Below are positions 42,536-53,354 of a DNA stretch of 64,000 nt, piece by piece (within the stretch, counting starts at the first letter, position 1; each line of letters begins with the position of its first letter). Location of the stretch: positions 93,803,946 to 93,867,945 of the forward strand of contig OY821517.1 in the NCBI GenBank assembly GCA_963682025.1, read 5' to 3'. The translations under genes were made by a program, and so were the position numbers. The stretch comes from Cordilura impudica. Lineage: Eukaryota > Arthropoda > Insecta > Diptera > Scathophagidae. Under the pieces are notes generated by a model that was given only the letters and a program-made list of their open reading frames with translations, was not told the DNA's origin and made no database searches.

Positions 42536-42914
42536 AAATTTAAAATTAAAAAAAAATGTAGTTTTAATTTAGAAACTTTAAGAAAAACAAAACTTTAAAT
42601 TTTAGTGACAAATTTCGAAAAGAAATAAACTTTACATGTGACATTTATCTTTTTGTATTAAATCTATAATTATTAAAAAAAAAAAAAAACTAAACTAAAA
42701 ATTAAATCGAGTTAAGAACTAAATTGCTATAAATATAAAATATTAAAGTTCAAATTGTAAATTAAACATAAAATAAAAATACTGCGTAAAATAAAAAAAA
42801 ACAAACTTGTGGAAAATAATTGAAAGTTTTTAAATAAATGTACAAAAAAAAAAAAAAAGAACTTAATTGCAGTAGTTAAACTTTGTGAAACAGCATGAAT
42901 TCAAAGAACACAAA

Positions 42915-43073
42915 ATGGCAGACAAACCAAAATGTCCTCTATCCGGATACATGATCTGGCTTAACTCTGCCCGTGAAGGATTAAAGAAGGAAAACCCCGG
43001 CCTCTGGCAACAACAACAATATGTCGGTAATTCTGATTTTTTACATACAAATAATTTTCTACATTTAAATTAA
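42915..43073 (+). pseudogene. HMG-box protein fragment, HMG-D/HMG-Z-like
   Basis: The ATG at 42915 in context CACAAAATGG encodes MADKPKCPLSGYMIWLNSAR and EGLKKENPG, matching the start of the HMG box of insect HMG-D/Z (KRPLSAYMLWLNSAR). Differences at conserved positions are Arg to Cys, Ala to Gly and Leu to Ile. After ENPG the text is LWQQQQYVG; the family has a 12-residue segment between PG and LW, so an in-frame loss is inferred, then divergence and a stop at 43073. TTAATTGCAG just upstream could be a splice acceptor, and GTCGGTAATT after QQYV a donor. The family bends DNA in chromatin. It may be a decayed exon or a partial gene copy. Confidence 0.6.
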
Positions 43074-43084
43074 AAATAAAAATT

Positions 43085-43960
43085 TTATAAAATATAAATA
43101 ATTTGCTAAGACTAAAAAATTTTACTAAATTTGCTAAATATAAAATGTGTTAAAATATAAAATCAAATAATATTTTTCCTACATTAAGGAATGTTCCTAA
43201 ATATAAAATTAAACTAAACATTTTACTACATTAAGAAATTTTTTTCTAATTATAAATTTAAACTAAATATCAAATATTTTTTTTTGCTAAAATTAAAATT
43301 GTACTAGAATTAAAATCTTTCTACTATTAAAAATTTTTCCTAAAAATTAAGAATTTTCCCGAATTTAAAAAAAATTGTCCTAGAATTAAACTTTTCCTAA
43401 ATCTTACTAATTATGGTATAAAATTAAATAAAAAAAAAGGAGAAAAAAAGGAAAACAAAAATTTTCTAAGATTTATCTAACTATAAATAGAATTTTTTTC
43501 TAAAGATTTTTCTAATTAGAATTTAAAAATTTTCTATATATGAAATTTTTCTAATTAAAGCAAATTTTTGTAAGTAAAAATTAGCTAAATATCAAATATT
43601 CTAAATATAAAAATTTACCTAAATACAAAATTTATCTAAAATTACATAAAAGTCTTCTAATTATAAGATTTAAATTAAAATTTTCCTAATTCTACACTTA
43701 GGCTGAAATTAAAATTAAGCTAAAATTAAAAATTTTCCTAAATTTAAAATTTCCCTAAATTTAAAATTTTCCTAAAACAGAATTTTGCTAAAATTTAAAA
43801 ATTCTTCTAAAATTAAAATTGAGCTATATTTAAAAATTTTCCTAAAATTAAAATTTCCCTAAAATTAAAATTTTGCTAAGAAATAAAATTTTGCTAAACT
43901 GAAAATTTTTCTAAAAAGTAAAATTTTGCTAAAATATAAAAAAAAAAATTAAATAAGTTT
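43085..43960. repeat. AT-rich degenerate minisatellite, CTAAAATTAAAATTTTC
   Basis: The stretch is built from variants of CTAAAATTAAAATTTTC, about 17-25 bases each, with C only before TAA in most units. It is most regular at 43690-43950. There is almost no G. No gene is present. Confidence 0.65.
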
Positions 43961-44219
43961 TGCTAAATATGTATAATTTAAATTTTGAAACCTTAAATGA
44001 AGGTTAAATAAACTTTTTGTTAAAACCCAATGTAGAAAACCAAACCAAACCAATAATCTTATAATTGCTGTGGGTTACCTCCAAGTAAGATGAAGTCGAG
44101 GTAACATGGTAGGGAGGGTAAAAGGGGCAGAACACCTCGTCCCCAATCCCAAGGTAAGTATGGCTATCCGTCCCATTTAGCGTCCGTTTTTTTGACAGTT
44201 GTTGTTTTTTTAATCGCAC
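43961..44219. other. GC-richer spacer, no assignment
   Basis: GGTTACCTCCAAGTAAG and GAGGTAACATGGTAGGGAGG are distinctive words in an otherwise unassigned segment. The inverted pair GTTTCCCTGGGCCTGAGC (44237-44254) and GGCTCAGGGAAAC (44309-44321) spans its right border. Confidence 0.35.
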
Positions 44220-44782
44220 GTGAAAATCTGTAGTGCGGTTTCCCTGGGCCTGAGCAAGACCCCACCCATCCGTCGAGCTAGGCCCCTATGCCAGCACGTG
44301 CGACCAGCAAAGGCTCAGGGAAACGGAAGCGGATCTTCCACCAACGCCGCACCATTACAACCAAATTATCCAAATTTACTTTCACAATCACCTGAGCAAG
44401 CCATCCGTCGTACTGCAGATAGACTTCATACCACATACTCTTTAAATGATGCAATAACACAAACACGTCGAAGGAATGTGCGTACTGAAGAGATTATTGC
44501 CGCTGTAAACGAAAGTGTGGAAGAAGATCCAATATATCGATACGTCCTCGGTCGCTGGAATTGAAGCTCTGTCGGTTCACTACGTGAAATTTTTTTCGCA
44601 AAAACTCTTGGCTATACCCATATAAAATCAAGCTGGTGCAAAAATTAAAGCCATGAGACATGTGTGACATTATTTCGCTGACTGAGCTCTAAAGCTATTG
44701 AAAGCTGCCCGATGTTTTATCGAAAAATTCTATTCAGCATTGAGGCTCATTTTTGGCTTAACGGGTTTGTAAATAAACAAAA

Positions 44783-44976
44783 TTGTGAGTTATAATTGCT
44801 GTTGGTGAATTATGTATTTTTGTAATAATTTATGTTTTATTTTTCAAATAGACGACCTTTGATAAAGTCAACATAAAATTGACGAAACGTCAGGAAAAAT
44901 GGAATAAGCGGTTGTTTTATTTACATTGGAAACGTTAGGCCTAATTAGCTTAAATAAAATAAAAATAAATAATTGC
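44783..44976 (+). mobile_element. Small insertion inside the mariner relic
   Basis: The transposase text breaks after AACAAAATTG and resumes at AATTGCCGC about 190 bp later, with AATTG on both sides as a possible target duplication. The insert contains hammerhead-like motif 3 and ends with AAATAAAATAAAAATAA. It shares the word order GAAAC...AATAAGCGG...TTTTATTTA with the region at 29.33-29.39 kb. Confidence 0.55.
44850..44892 (+). ncRNA. Hammerhead-like hairpin motif, copy 3
   Basis: CTTTGATAAA is followed by the stem GTCAA-CATAAAA-TTGAC and GAAACGTCAGG. The core (TTGATAA for CTGANGA) is degraded, but the stem is perfect and GAAACGTC is kept. It lies inside the insertion in the mariner relic. 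Confidence 0.35.
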
Positions 44977-45385
44977 CGCATATTTAGTAAGACTAACCCA
45001 CAACAAGCGCAACCCACAAATGCACCGTTTAGTGTGGTGCATCATCGGACCTTACTTTCTCAAAAATGAAGCCGGAGCTTGCGTGATGCTCATCGGAGCT
45101 CATTACCAATGATTTTTCTTTGAAAATACAGATGTAATTGATTCGGTCAAGATGTAATTGAACAGGATGGCGCTACGTGCCATACGGTGACCGCAATCAT
45201 TGCCATATTGAAATAAAAATTTGGCGATAAGTTGATCTCGAGAAATGGGGATGTAAATTTAATACCTCACAATTGTTTCCTTGGCGCTGCGTGATGGCTT
45301 GGAGACCATCATTGTTCGTATTCTTCTTGACATACGGCCAGCAATGCTAGAAAAGGCCATATGCCCGAGATCATTATCAAATTTT

Positions 45386-46037
45386 AATGTCATATATTGG
45401 TATTTCGAATAAAATTTTGTTTAAAATTTAATTTTATCTTATTTTTTACAACTTCAAGTTCTACAGGCCTTTAAACAACATCCTTTGAATATGTAAAAAG
45501 GTAGGATTTCACGTAAATGTTGATACGAATGTTAAGTCTCAACTACCAAAAACTACAAAAAAATATCACATCATGACCACCCCCTATTCCCCGATGATAT
45601 GGGCGCATTTCTGCAACCTTTATTTTTAAACAGTTTTTGCATTCATATTTAAGAATAATAAAAGAAGAATAATTATGGGGAATTATTGTCAAGATATGTT
45701 ACTATATTACAAAAAATTTTACACATATATGTATAAACTAGATTGTTCAAAATTTCGAACTATTAAACTTGACTGACATTTTTTATTATTTTTGTTATAT
45801 TTGACACGAGCTTTGTGTGAAAGGACGCTTCACCACTATATTCTTGTTTTATCGACCAGATTTATTGACCTAATTTTTGAATTCAGCGAAGCCTAATCAC
45901 CCTAAAAAAAGGACCATTTTCCAAAAAATCGAAAAAAAAATGATCTCGGGTTAAGAAAAATAATACAAATTTTAATTTTCTTTAAAAAAAAAAAAACTTT
46001 TGAATGCATTTTCAAGAGTTTTTCATTAACAGGTATG
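45386..46037. other. AT-rich spacer
   Basis: Nothing recognised beyond homopolymer runs. Confidence 0.4.
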
Positions 46038-46560
46038 TTAGATTTCATTGTCAAGATTAGATATTTTGAGAAAATTTGTTATTAATGCAATATTATCTGT
46101 TGAGGGATTTGATACAAGGTATAATGGGTCAGCGTTTTGGAATGCATTTATTCTGATGTTATGGGTTTTTAGACATTCGCAGAAGAAATGCTTTAGTTTT
46201 GTAGTATATGTTACAGTTGCAATAAGGTGTAGTATTGGGGTTGAATAGTGACCCATGGGTAAGTCTAGTGTGACTCAGACGAAGTCTTTTGAATTAAACA
46301 AAGTCTAATCTCTACACGCTGTATTGATTAACAAATGATTTCCGAGTCACATTACTTCCCCTATACCAGGAGGAAGATAAACTAAAACTATGGTTACTTT
46401 CTTGTTGGAGGTAATAGTTATCTATCATTTTGTCAATATCTGTGCGATTGTAATTTGTTTTTAATATAGAAGATATTTTGAGGCATTTGTGGCAGCATGA
46501 CCAGCAAACTCGAACCCAAACAAGAGTTATATCAGCATATTTTTTCATAAGGACATTTCT
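46038..46560 (-). pseudogene. LINE ORF2 C-terminal remnant, possibly I-type
   Basis: Read leftwards, YADITLVWVR followed by GHAATNAS in a shifted frame resembles the 'i.lvWvPgH.gi.gNe.Ad' end of the RNase H domain in I-type LINEs. The frame 46038-46256 ends LVSNPSTDNIALITNFLKISNL, like the 'N....i..FL...nL' tail of such proteins. The zinc-finger-like Cys/His part between is not clear. Order and orientation agree, but identity is low. Confidence 0.35.
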
Positions 46561-46639
46561 GATATTAGAGGTATAGAAATCGTTATTTGAAATGCTAAGT
46601 ATTGATGGTAAAGACGAAAGGGAATCTGAACATATAGAT

Positions 46640-46868
46640 AAAAGAAATTTGCGAAAAATCTATGGAAAATTTTTGTTTCGTGATAGATTTAAGTGCCATT
46701 CGGGAAGCAAGTTGTCTATGACTATAGATGATCATACAGGGTTTATTCATAGACTTCATATTAAACACGCATAATTACATATAAACCAAATTTGACCGAG
46801 AAGTCTATGGATCTTGTCGAATATTCTTGGTAGTTATAAACATGAATACAAACTCATATTACCCTGCC
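46640..46868 (-). repeat. HINE-like repeat R12, old minus-strand piece
   Basis: The inverted blocks AAATCTATGGAAAATTTTTGTTTCGTGATAGATTTAAGTG, CGGGAAGC, and ACCAAATTTGACCGAGAA are in family order, but large gaps and many changes separate them. TATTACCCTGCCCGCATAGTATT may be the inverted 5' palindrome. Confidence 0.5.
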
Positions 46869-47430
46869 CGCATAGTATTATAGAGTAGAAATATGTCAGC
46901 TGATTTGATTAATGTTCCAATGCTCTTTATTCCATCTCTAATATTAAATTGTAGTGAGTGAGAAATTTTTCTCTTCAAATTATTAATTCGTGGACACTTT
47001 TTAAGAAAGGAAATGTATGTTTTGTAAAAAGCGAACAATTTGTACAATTTTTAAAGTCGTTTAAAAAAATCTTATCGCATATCGGAAATCAAAGTCAGTC
47101 ATTAACATCAGCATAGCAGCATGTTTAAAACCGAAAAGAGCTGTTTTATATTATATTTAATTAACAAAGTCAAATTTGGATTCCAAAAGTTTATTTTTGC
47201 TTGGAGTGACACTTTTGTTAATAACTCAGAAACCAATACGGGTTCTACCATGACGCTTACAGATACCTGCTGAAGCATGGCCATGTATTTTCCTTTATAA
47301 TTAAAAAACACAATTTTAAAGACATATACCCGCCAACAAATCGTGTTCCATGCCATTTTAAAAGTAATTTTATTTTATTTCAAAGTGCGACGAAAGCATG
47401 TCACATTGCAAAAACACTCTTAGATATTTG
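46869..47430. other. Spacer without recognised features
   Basis: Two minus-strand frames (46859-47047, 47108-47356) have no recognisable domain. Confidence 0.4.
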
Positions 47431-48066
47431 TGCGGGTCGATCTGTAGGGAGGCAAAAAAAAAATCGCTCAAGTGACAAGGAAAATCATATTATAGGGATC
47501 AAAATAAGAAACTTTGCACAATGAACCATACCTCTAAAACGAATTCTGATGTCCCGACTTTTGACCTGCCATGGGGCAGCCCTATTCCCCCAATTGATCT
47601 GAAACTTGGGCCATAGTCTTGTTGTGACTACAGTTTAATTTTGGGGTAGTCAGGCATAGTCACGGATTGGTCTAAAAGTTATTTACCCTCATCCGATCGA
47701 TCTTTTTGAATAACATAACATAATCAAGGCGTATGATTATTATTTATAAGCAGAGAAGAAGATACGTATACGTGTGAGTGCTAATTTTAATATTAAATCC
47801 AAGGTTCAGAAAATACACACATGCAACACACAATGTTCTGTTCAAAAGCAGCCAACACATATCTTTATTTTCATATCAATTATGTGCGTTTCTAAATTTT
47901 CTACGGTGTCCAACACAATCATGACTGTGTTCGCTTTAATATTTCGTTATTTACACGAACATTTTTGTATCACGTACTTTTTGTTTCGATCACACAAAAA
48001 CCACACATATTGGAGTGTTGCTTTATTTGAAGTTCGTGTTCTGTTACATGTACTGAAAAAAAAAAC

Positions 48067-48370
48067 AGAACATGTACAATAAACAGGTTCGAGTTCAGTT
48101 ATATTTTAAGTCATTTTGTGGCTCGTGTACTAAGAAAAAACAGAACATGTACAATAAACAGTTCCGAGTTCAGTTATATTTTAAGTCGTGTTCAGGCTCG
48201 TGTACTAAGAAAAAATAGAACATGTACAATAAACAGGTTCGAGTTCAGTTATATTTTAAGTCGTGTTCTGGCTCGTGTACTAAGAAAAAATAGAACATGT
48301 ACAATAAACAGGTTCGAGTTCAGTTATATTTTAAATTCGTGTTCTGGTTCTTGTACTACGAAAAATTGAA
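48067..48370 (+). repeat. 75 bp tandem repeat, four units, left arm
   Basis: AGAACATGTACAATAAACAG starts at 48067, 48142, 48217 and 48292, exactly 75 bp apart. 75 is divisible by three, so an 83-codon frame (48118-48369) reads as 25-residue repeats (RVLRKNRTCTIN). It is probably not a protein gene. The last unit is variant. Confidence 0.85.
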
Positions 48371-48619
48371 ACATCAATTCGTGATCTGATACACCCCGAT
48401 ATAAACGACAACAATTGTTCCAACCAAATTTATTAAAATTTTATTGACCTTTTTTTATGACTTACGTTGCAAATTGTTTACAATTGTCAAATATTTTAAA
48501 ATTTTATTGGCCATTTTTTTGTGATTTACGTTGAAATTATTTACAATTGTTTTTATTGATTGGTTTTTATTTTAATAAAATATGGTAATAAAATACTTAA
48601 GACACAAAAACTATTTAGC

Positions 48620-49250
48620 ATCATAAAAGTTACACTTGTTGGTTGTTAGGTTTTTTTGCATTACCCACCCCTATTTTCGCAACCAATTAGTGTCATAGAC
48701 GAAAAACTCAATTTTGCGGCATAAAAGACACACTTGTTGGTTGTTACGATCTTTTGCAAAAATTTTTTTTTTTTTTTGGTAACAAATAACTTTAGACAAA
48801 AACAAATTTTGCATCATAAAAAACACAATCACCCACCCTTAATTTGCGAACCAATTAGTGTCAATGCACAATCCTTTTCTCAATGATTTTTTGGGATTTT
48901 TTGCATAAAAACACAATGAGTGTCAATAAAAAAACCCAAAAAAATATTTTCATATTTTATTGTCCCTTTTTAATGACTTACGTTACAATTTCACGCAATT
49001 GATTTTGCAATAAATAACGAGTGCGTGCGTCATTTATTCATTAAAAGTGGTTCAGTTTTCATTAGATCGTGATCTATAAGTGTACTGTGTTATTGTGTAA
49101 ATTCCAAATATTTTGTGAAAATTAAAACAATTTGAAAGATATAACAGAAATAAGTTTTGCTATAAAAAATGCGCAACTTTTAATAGCGAAACGAAAAAAT
49201 TTACACGTCTGATTGAAACCTGCAAGAAAGATTTAAGTGCAGTGTGCGTT
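48620..49250. repeat. Centre of the foldback-like element, degenerate repeats
   Basis: ACTTGTTGGTTGTTA occurs twice (about 48641 and 48733), and CCACCC...TTTGCGAACCAATTAGTGTCA or a near match twice (about 48664 and 48833), each beside CATAAAA. It forms a partial tandem array between the arms. No gene is present. Confidence 0.6.
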
Positions 49251-49489
49251 TTTTGTGTCTTAAGTATTTTATTACCATCTTTTATTAAAATAAAAACCAG
49301 TCAATAAAAACAATTGTAAATAATTTCAACGTAAATCACAAAAAATGGCCAATAAAATTTTAAAATATTTGACAATTGTAAACAATTTGCAACGTAAGTC
49401 ATAAAAAAGGGTCAATAAAATTTTAATAAATTTGGTTGAAACAATTGTTGTCGTTTTTATCGGGGTGTATCAGATCGCGAATTGATGTT

Positions 49490-49660
49490 TCAATTTTTCG
49501 TAGTACAAGAACCAGAACACGAATTTAAAATATAACTGAACTCGAACCTGTTTATTATACATGTTCTGTTTTTTCTTAGTACACGAGCCACAACACGACT
49601 TAAAATATAACTGAACTCGAACCTGTTTATTGTACATGTTCTGTTTTTTTTTCAGCACAC
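49490..49660 (-). repeat. 75 bp tandem repeat, about two units, right arm
   Basis: The same unit as at 48067-48370, in inverse: CTGTTTATTATACATGTTCT and CTGTTTATTGTACATGTTCT about 75 bp apart. Fewer units than in the left arm, so the arms differ in length. Confidence 0.8.
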
Positions 49661-50167
49661 GTACCAGAACACGAACTTCAAATAAAGCAACACTCCAATA
49701 TGTGTGGTTTATGTGTGATCGAAACAAAAAGTACGTGATACAAAAATGTTCGTGTAAATAACGAAATATTAAAACGAACACAGTCATGATTGTGTTGGGC
49801 ACCGTAGAAAATTTAGAAACGCACATAATTGATATGAAGCTAAAAATATGTGTGTGTTGGTCTAAATTATGTTTGTTTACATATATGTACGAGTTTTTTA
49901 TTCAGTGTGTGTTGTTTTCTGAACTCTGATTAAATCAAACATAGCCCAATTCTAAACAAAAGATTTTGATTTTTTGAATTGTTTGTATGGTGGGTCGGCC
50001 TTCAAAAGTTAGTGGGGGTCGATCATACATTTGGACTCGATTGGGGCACTCTAAATGGGTCAATGTGAGGCAGACAGACAGACAGGTGAAAAGTCGGAAC
50101 ATCAGAATTCATTTGAGAGAATACGATTTTCCTTGTCACTTGGGCGATTTTTAAATCGACCCGCCCT

Positions 50168-51112
50168 AATATATATGTATTTTGTAAAGGCATGAGAACA
50201 CTTTTTCAGGTTTTTCAAATACTCAAGTCACTATATCTTGCAAACCAAAGTGTATAAGGATTTGCGTTAATGGTACTTATGTCAGAGACAACATTTATGC
50301 CAGATTCCATTAAATGCTGAAAGGGTTAGGGACATCCTTATGTTGGTTTTATATATTTCAACCCAACTGTCAGTATCTACGGTCTCCTCAACTGATTTTT
50401 ATAATATATAGCAATCTCATTTCTAAGTCAAATTCCACTGGTCTATCTATTATTCAATCGTTGGTTTAAAAATATGGCAAAGTATTTTACCTCTTTAGTC
50501 CAAAATTTTTATATATACAATATATAAAATACAATACAATATATATTTCTTGTAATTACTGCTAAATTAAAAACTTAAATTATTAAGTTATTCAAGTGAT
50601 ATATAAAACAAAACATTATAATTTCTCTAAGGCATAAAAAATAAATTAAAAATAAAAGATAAATTTTTGAAACAAATGTGCCAATGTTTTTGTGTTAATT
50701 AAATTAAAAGCATTTGATCTTGAGCCTGAATAATTTCAAACTCAATCATTAAAATCATATAGATGGAAAATAAGATTTTTTATTTTATAGAAAATAATGA
50801 AAATATAATAATTTTGTTTCTATTCTGCGAACGGAGAATGCTATGTTTTTGATATCACTTAAAAATAAATTTAATAAGTTAAGTTGTTAAACATTGTTCA
50901 ATAGAATTAGGCAGAACAAAATTTTGCTACATTTTAAAAATATAAAATTTTATACAATAAAAAAAGTAAAATTAAAAAGGAAGAGTTACTTAATGCACCA
51001 TTTCCTTCTTAAATAAGATATAGGGTACCTACAAAAAAATGCTGGTTCAAAGCGATCTGAGCATTCCACACAGGATGTGTTCCTTTTTAGGCAAAAGTTG
51101 GTTTTCACTCAC
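50168..51112. other. AT-rich region without a recognised gene
   Basis: Nothing recognised. Confidence 0.5.
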
Positions 51113-51560
51113 TGATCTCTATGTGGACAGGGTATAATGACTTTGTGTAACTACCAAAAATATGTGGGGTCTTTCGTACACCGATCGACTCGAATTCACT
51201 TTCTGAGTCGACTTAACGATGTCCGTTTGTCCACCCGTCCATTCGTCCGTCTGTCTGTTTGCTCGTCTGCCCGTTTATTCGTCTGTCCATCTGTCTGTCT
51301 TTGTATGCATATAGACCTTATAAGCAAACAAAGTTTCGCAAATATAATTATGTTTTGATGAAATTCGGTGTATAAGATTCTATCGACCTAATGAATACTA
51401 TTGAAAATGGCGAACAGCGTTGCATGTTTAGACCTAGTCCCTATACAAGTGACCCCTATCAGATCGCCTAAAATTGCAATAAAAAAAAAATATTATCATC
51501 TGCATATCAGTTATATAAGTAGTCCACACATAGACCTTATGGGGCAATTCCATTACATTT
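51113..51560 (+). repeat. HINE-like repeat R13, 5' half, diverged
   Basis: It begins at CTATGTGGACAGGGTATAATGACTTTGTG and has an expanded, mutated CCGT/CTGT tract at 51226-51300, then TTTTGATGAAATTCGG, GTTTAGACCTAGTCCC and the AGTAGTCC block. It ends near CCTTATGGGGCAATTCC. The 3' half with the hairpin is missing. A 73-codon frame at 51137-51358 comes from the repeat. Confidence 0.7.
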
Positions 51561-51943
51561 AGACATATTTTTTGGAATTCAGTGTCTCATTTCAAACAAA
51601 CATTCTTATATGAACATCGTATGGAAGTGATTTCTTACAATACTAATCAAAAGCAGAATAATTTATAAAAAAAACGATATATTTAAATTTAAGTACAATG
51701 CACAGCTAAAAATAATGTGTTAAATTGCGTTATAAAAAAGGGAATGACATATATATGAAATTGACTTGAAGGCAAAATTCTGGTCTATTGAAATTTTCTG
51801 AGCTTAAAAGTACATGCATAATTTTTGTTACGTTCAGCAATTACTTTTAATAGATTTAAAAATTTTATATTTTTACATAATAATTATTTAATATTGTTTT
51901 AATGGATAACTTACGTTACAGTAACTTACATTACAAAATTCAC
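51561..51943. other. AT-rich spacer
   Basis: Nothing recognised apart from TAACTTACGTTACAG-type words near 51910, which recur near 55985. Confidence 0.4.
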
Positions 51944-52099
51944 CTTGACCACTATGTGGTCAGGGTATAATGACTTTGTGCTGATGTTTGTACCTACCAA
52001 AATTATTTAACCTAGACCCATTTTTAATTATATCGATTGACTCTGAATCATTTTAGATTTAGCAATGTCCGTCCGTCTGTCCGTCTGCTGTGTGTCCAT
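51944..52099 (+). repeat. HINE-like element R14, 5' part (split element)
   Basis: The head runs from CCACTATGTGG through TTTGTACCTACCAAAATTATT, GACCCATTTTTAATTATAT and the CCGT tract to GTGTGTCCAT. In complete copies GTAAA follows. Here the sequence changes to AGGGTGACCC, and the family resumes at about 54530. Confidence 0.8.
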
Positions 52100-53354
52100 T
52101 AGGGTGACCCTTCGTTATATGGAGGGAAAAAAAAGAGTTCAAACTGTCGGTCCCACCCCCTAGAAATATGCGAATAGCAAAAAACTGAGAAATACAAAGT
52201 TTTGGGCCAATCAAAAAACGTTTAGTCGTGCCGCAAAGCGATTGAAAATTTCAAGTGTGTTTATATGGGGAAAATATGACTTTTTTTAAGATTATACAAA
52301 AATTTCGTTCTATAGTTTAATTTTTCCGACAAGCTGTTATATAATTCAGGATTAGTATTAAATTATGCCTTCAAAAGGCTATAAAACTTCAAAATCGAAT
52401 AAAACCTCGCCAAGAAATAGCAAATGCCCCAGACCACTTTTGTGCCAAAAAAAACTAGGTCATGAAATTTGATGACATTTTTTTCAACTTTGAGAAATTG
52501 ATTAAAGCCATCATTCCTTTTTGGTCCCTATACTTATAAGTACTCAGATATGAAGCATTGTTTTATTGCCACGTTGCTAACCTATTGCGCATTGAGACCG
52601 AATATTGGAAATTTTTTTGATAAAATTTTTAAAACTCCTTTTTCAAATTTTAAAAAACTTTCTTAAACAAAATTTAAAAAAATGAATCTAGCGCTTTAAG
52701 GTTTTATTAGACACATATTGCAGATTAACTGCGTGAATTTTTAAGTAAATCCCTCTGCCAGAATTTTTTTGACAAGGATTTTTTTTGCGGATTACGGGAA
52801 AAATTGGATTTTTGTGAAATATTCTGTAAATGTACTCCTTCTAAATACTTTGTATCAAAAATTCATCACTTTTCTACTTTTAAATGTTATATTTTGTCTT
52901 AATAGCCTAGGCTTTCGGAAAAAAATAATATGACTCCCTTAACCCTTTTGTAATTGGGGTCACTTATGACCCCAAACAAATAAAAGACAATTTATGTAAA
53001 AAATTCAAATATTTTGTAAGTGCTGTCCAATTTTTAGATGCGACACTTAAAATATAATATCCGAATGTGTAGAAGTTTCGCTCCAAAAATTTGGGATAAA
53101 TCCGAGAACGTTAAACCATTATTTGCCAAGGCCAGCTTTGGATTTTAAGATATTTTCAAATAAAAATGACCTAAAACGAGTTTTTATAATAAACTCGTTG
53201 ATACCACTATTTAGAATTGAAGAAAAATAATTCGGTTAATTTTTATTTATTTAACCCTTCAGTGCTCCTGAGATCAAAATTATACATTGTGATATATCTC
53301 TGGTGCAATTATCTGCCTATTGCTCGCGAATATAAATTAAAACAACTTCTACCC
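52100..53354. mobile_element. Unclassified insertion in R14, left part
   Basis: This DNA interrupts R14 and begins AGGGTGACCCTTCG. It has no long open frame. Notable words are TCCCACCCCCTAG (52152), TTGGGGTCACTTATGACCCCAA, a near-palindrome at 52956-52977, and many T/A runs. Its right border with the next element is not clear. Its nature is unknown. Confidence 0.4.

Larger units (their letters stand above)
44220..45385 (+). pseudogene. Tc1/mariner transposase relic, interrupted
   Basis: The frame 44220-44564 ends with TRRRNVRTEEIIAAVNESVEEDP, the DNA-binding linker of a transposase like the one at 23.8 kb but of another family. After frameshifts, LFSIEAHFWLNGFVNKQNC (first catalytic Asp replaced: SIEAHF for SDEAHF) is cut by an insertion. 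NCRIFSKTNPQ continues from about 44976, and EQDGATCHTVTAIIAILK keeps the second Asp near 45160. The Pro-rich N-terminal part of the first frame is probably not transposase. The third Asp block was not found. It is older than the element at 23.7 kb. Confidence 0.7.
47431..50167. mobile_element. Foldback-like element with ~1 kb inverted arms
   Basis: The outer ends GCGGGTCGAT (47432) and ATCGACCCGC (50157-50166) are inverted copies. Inside, paired blocks occur in mirror order: CAAGTGACAAGGAAAATC / inverse near 50130; GAATTCTGATG; CATATCAATTATGTGCGTTTCTAAATTTTC / inverse near 49810-49830; AAAGTACGTGATACAAAAATGTTCGTG; a 75 bp tandem repeat; and CATCAATTCG...GACACAAAAA / inverse near 49250-49490. 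Arms extend to about 48615 and from about 49250, with large indels near the outer ends. Long arms made partly of tandem repeats are the mark of foldback elements. No transposase is seen. Confidence 0.75.
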
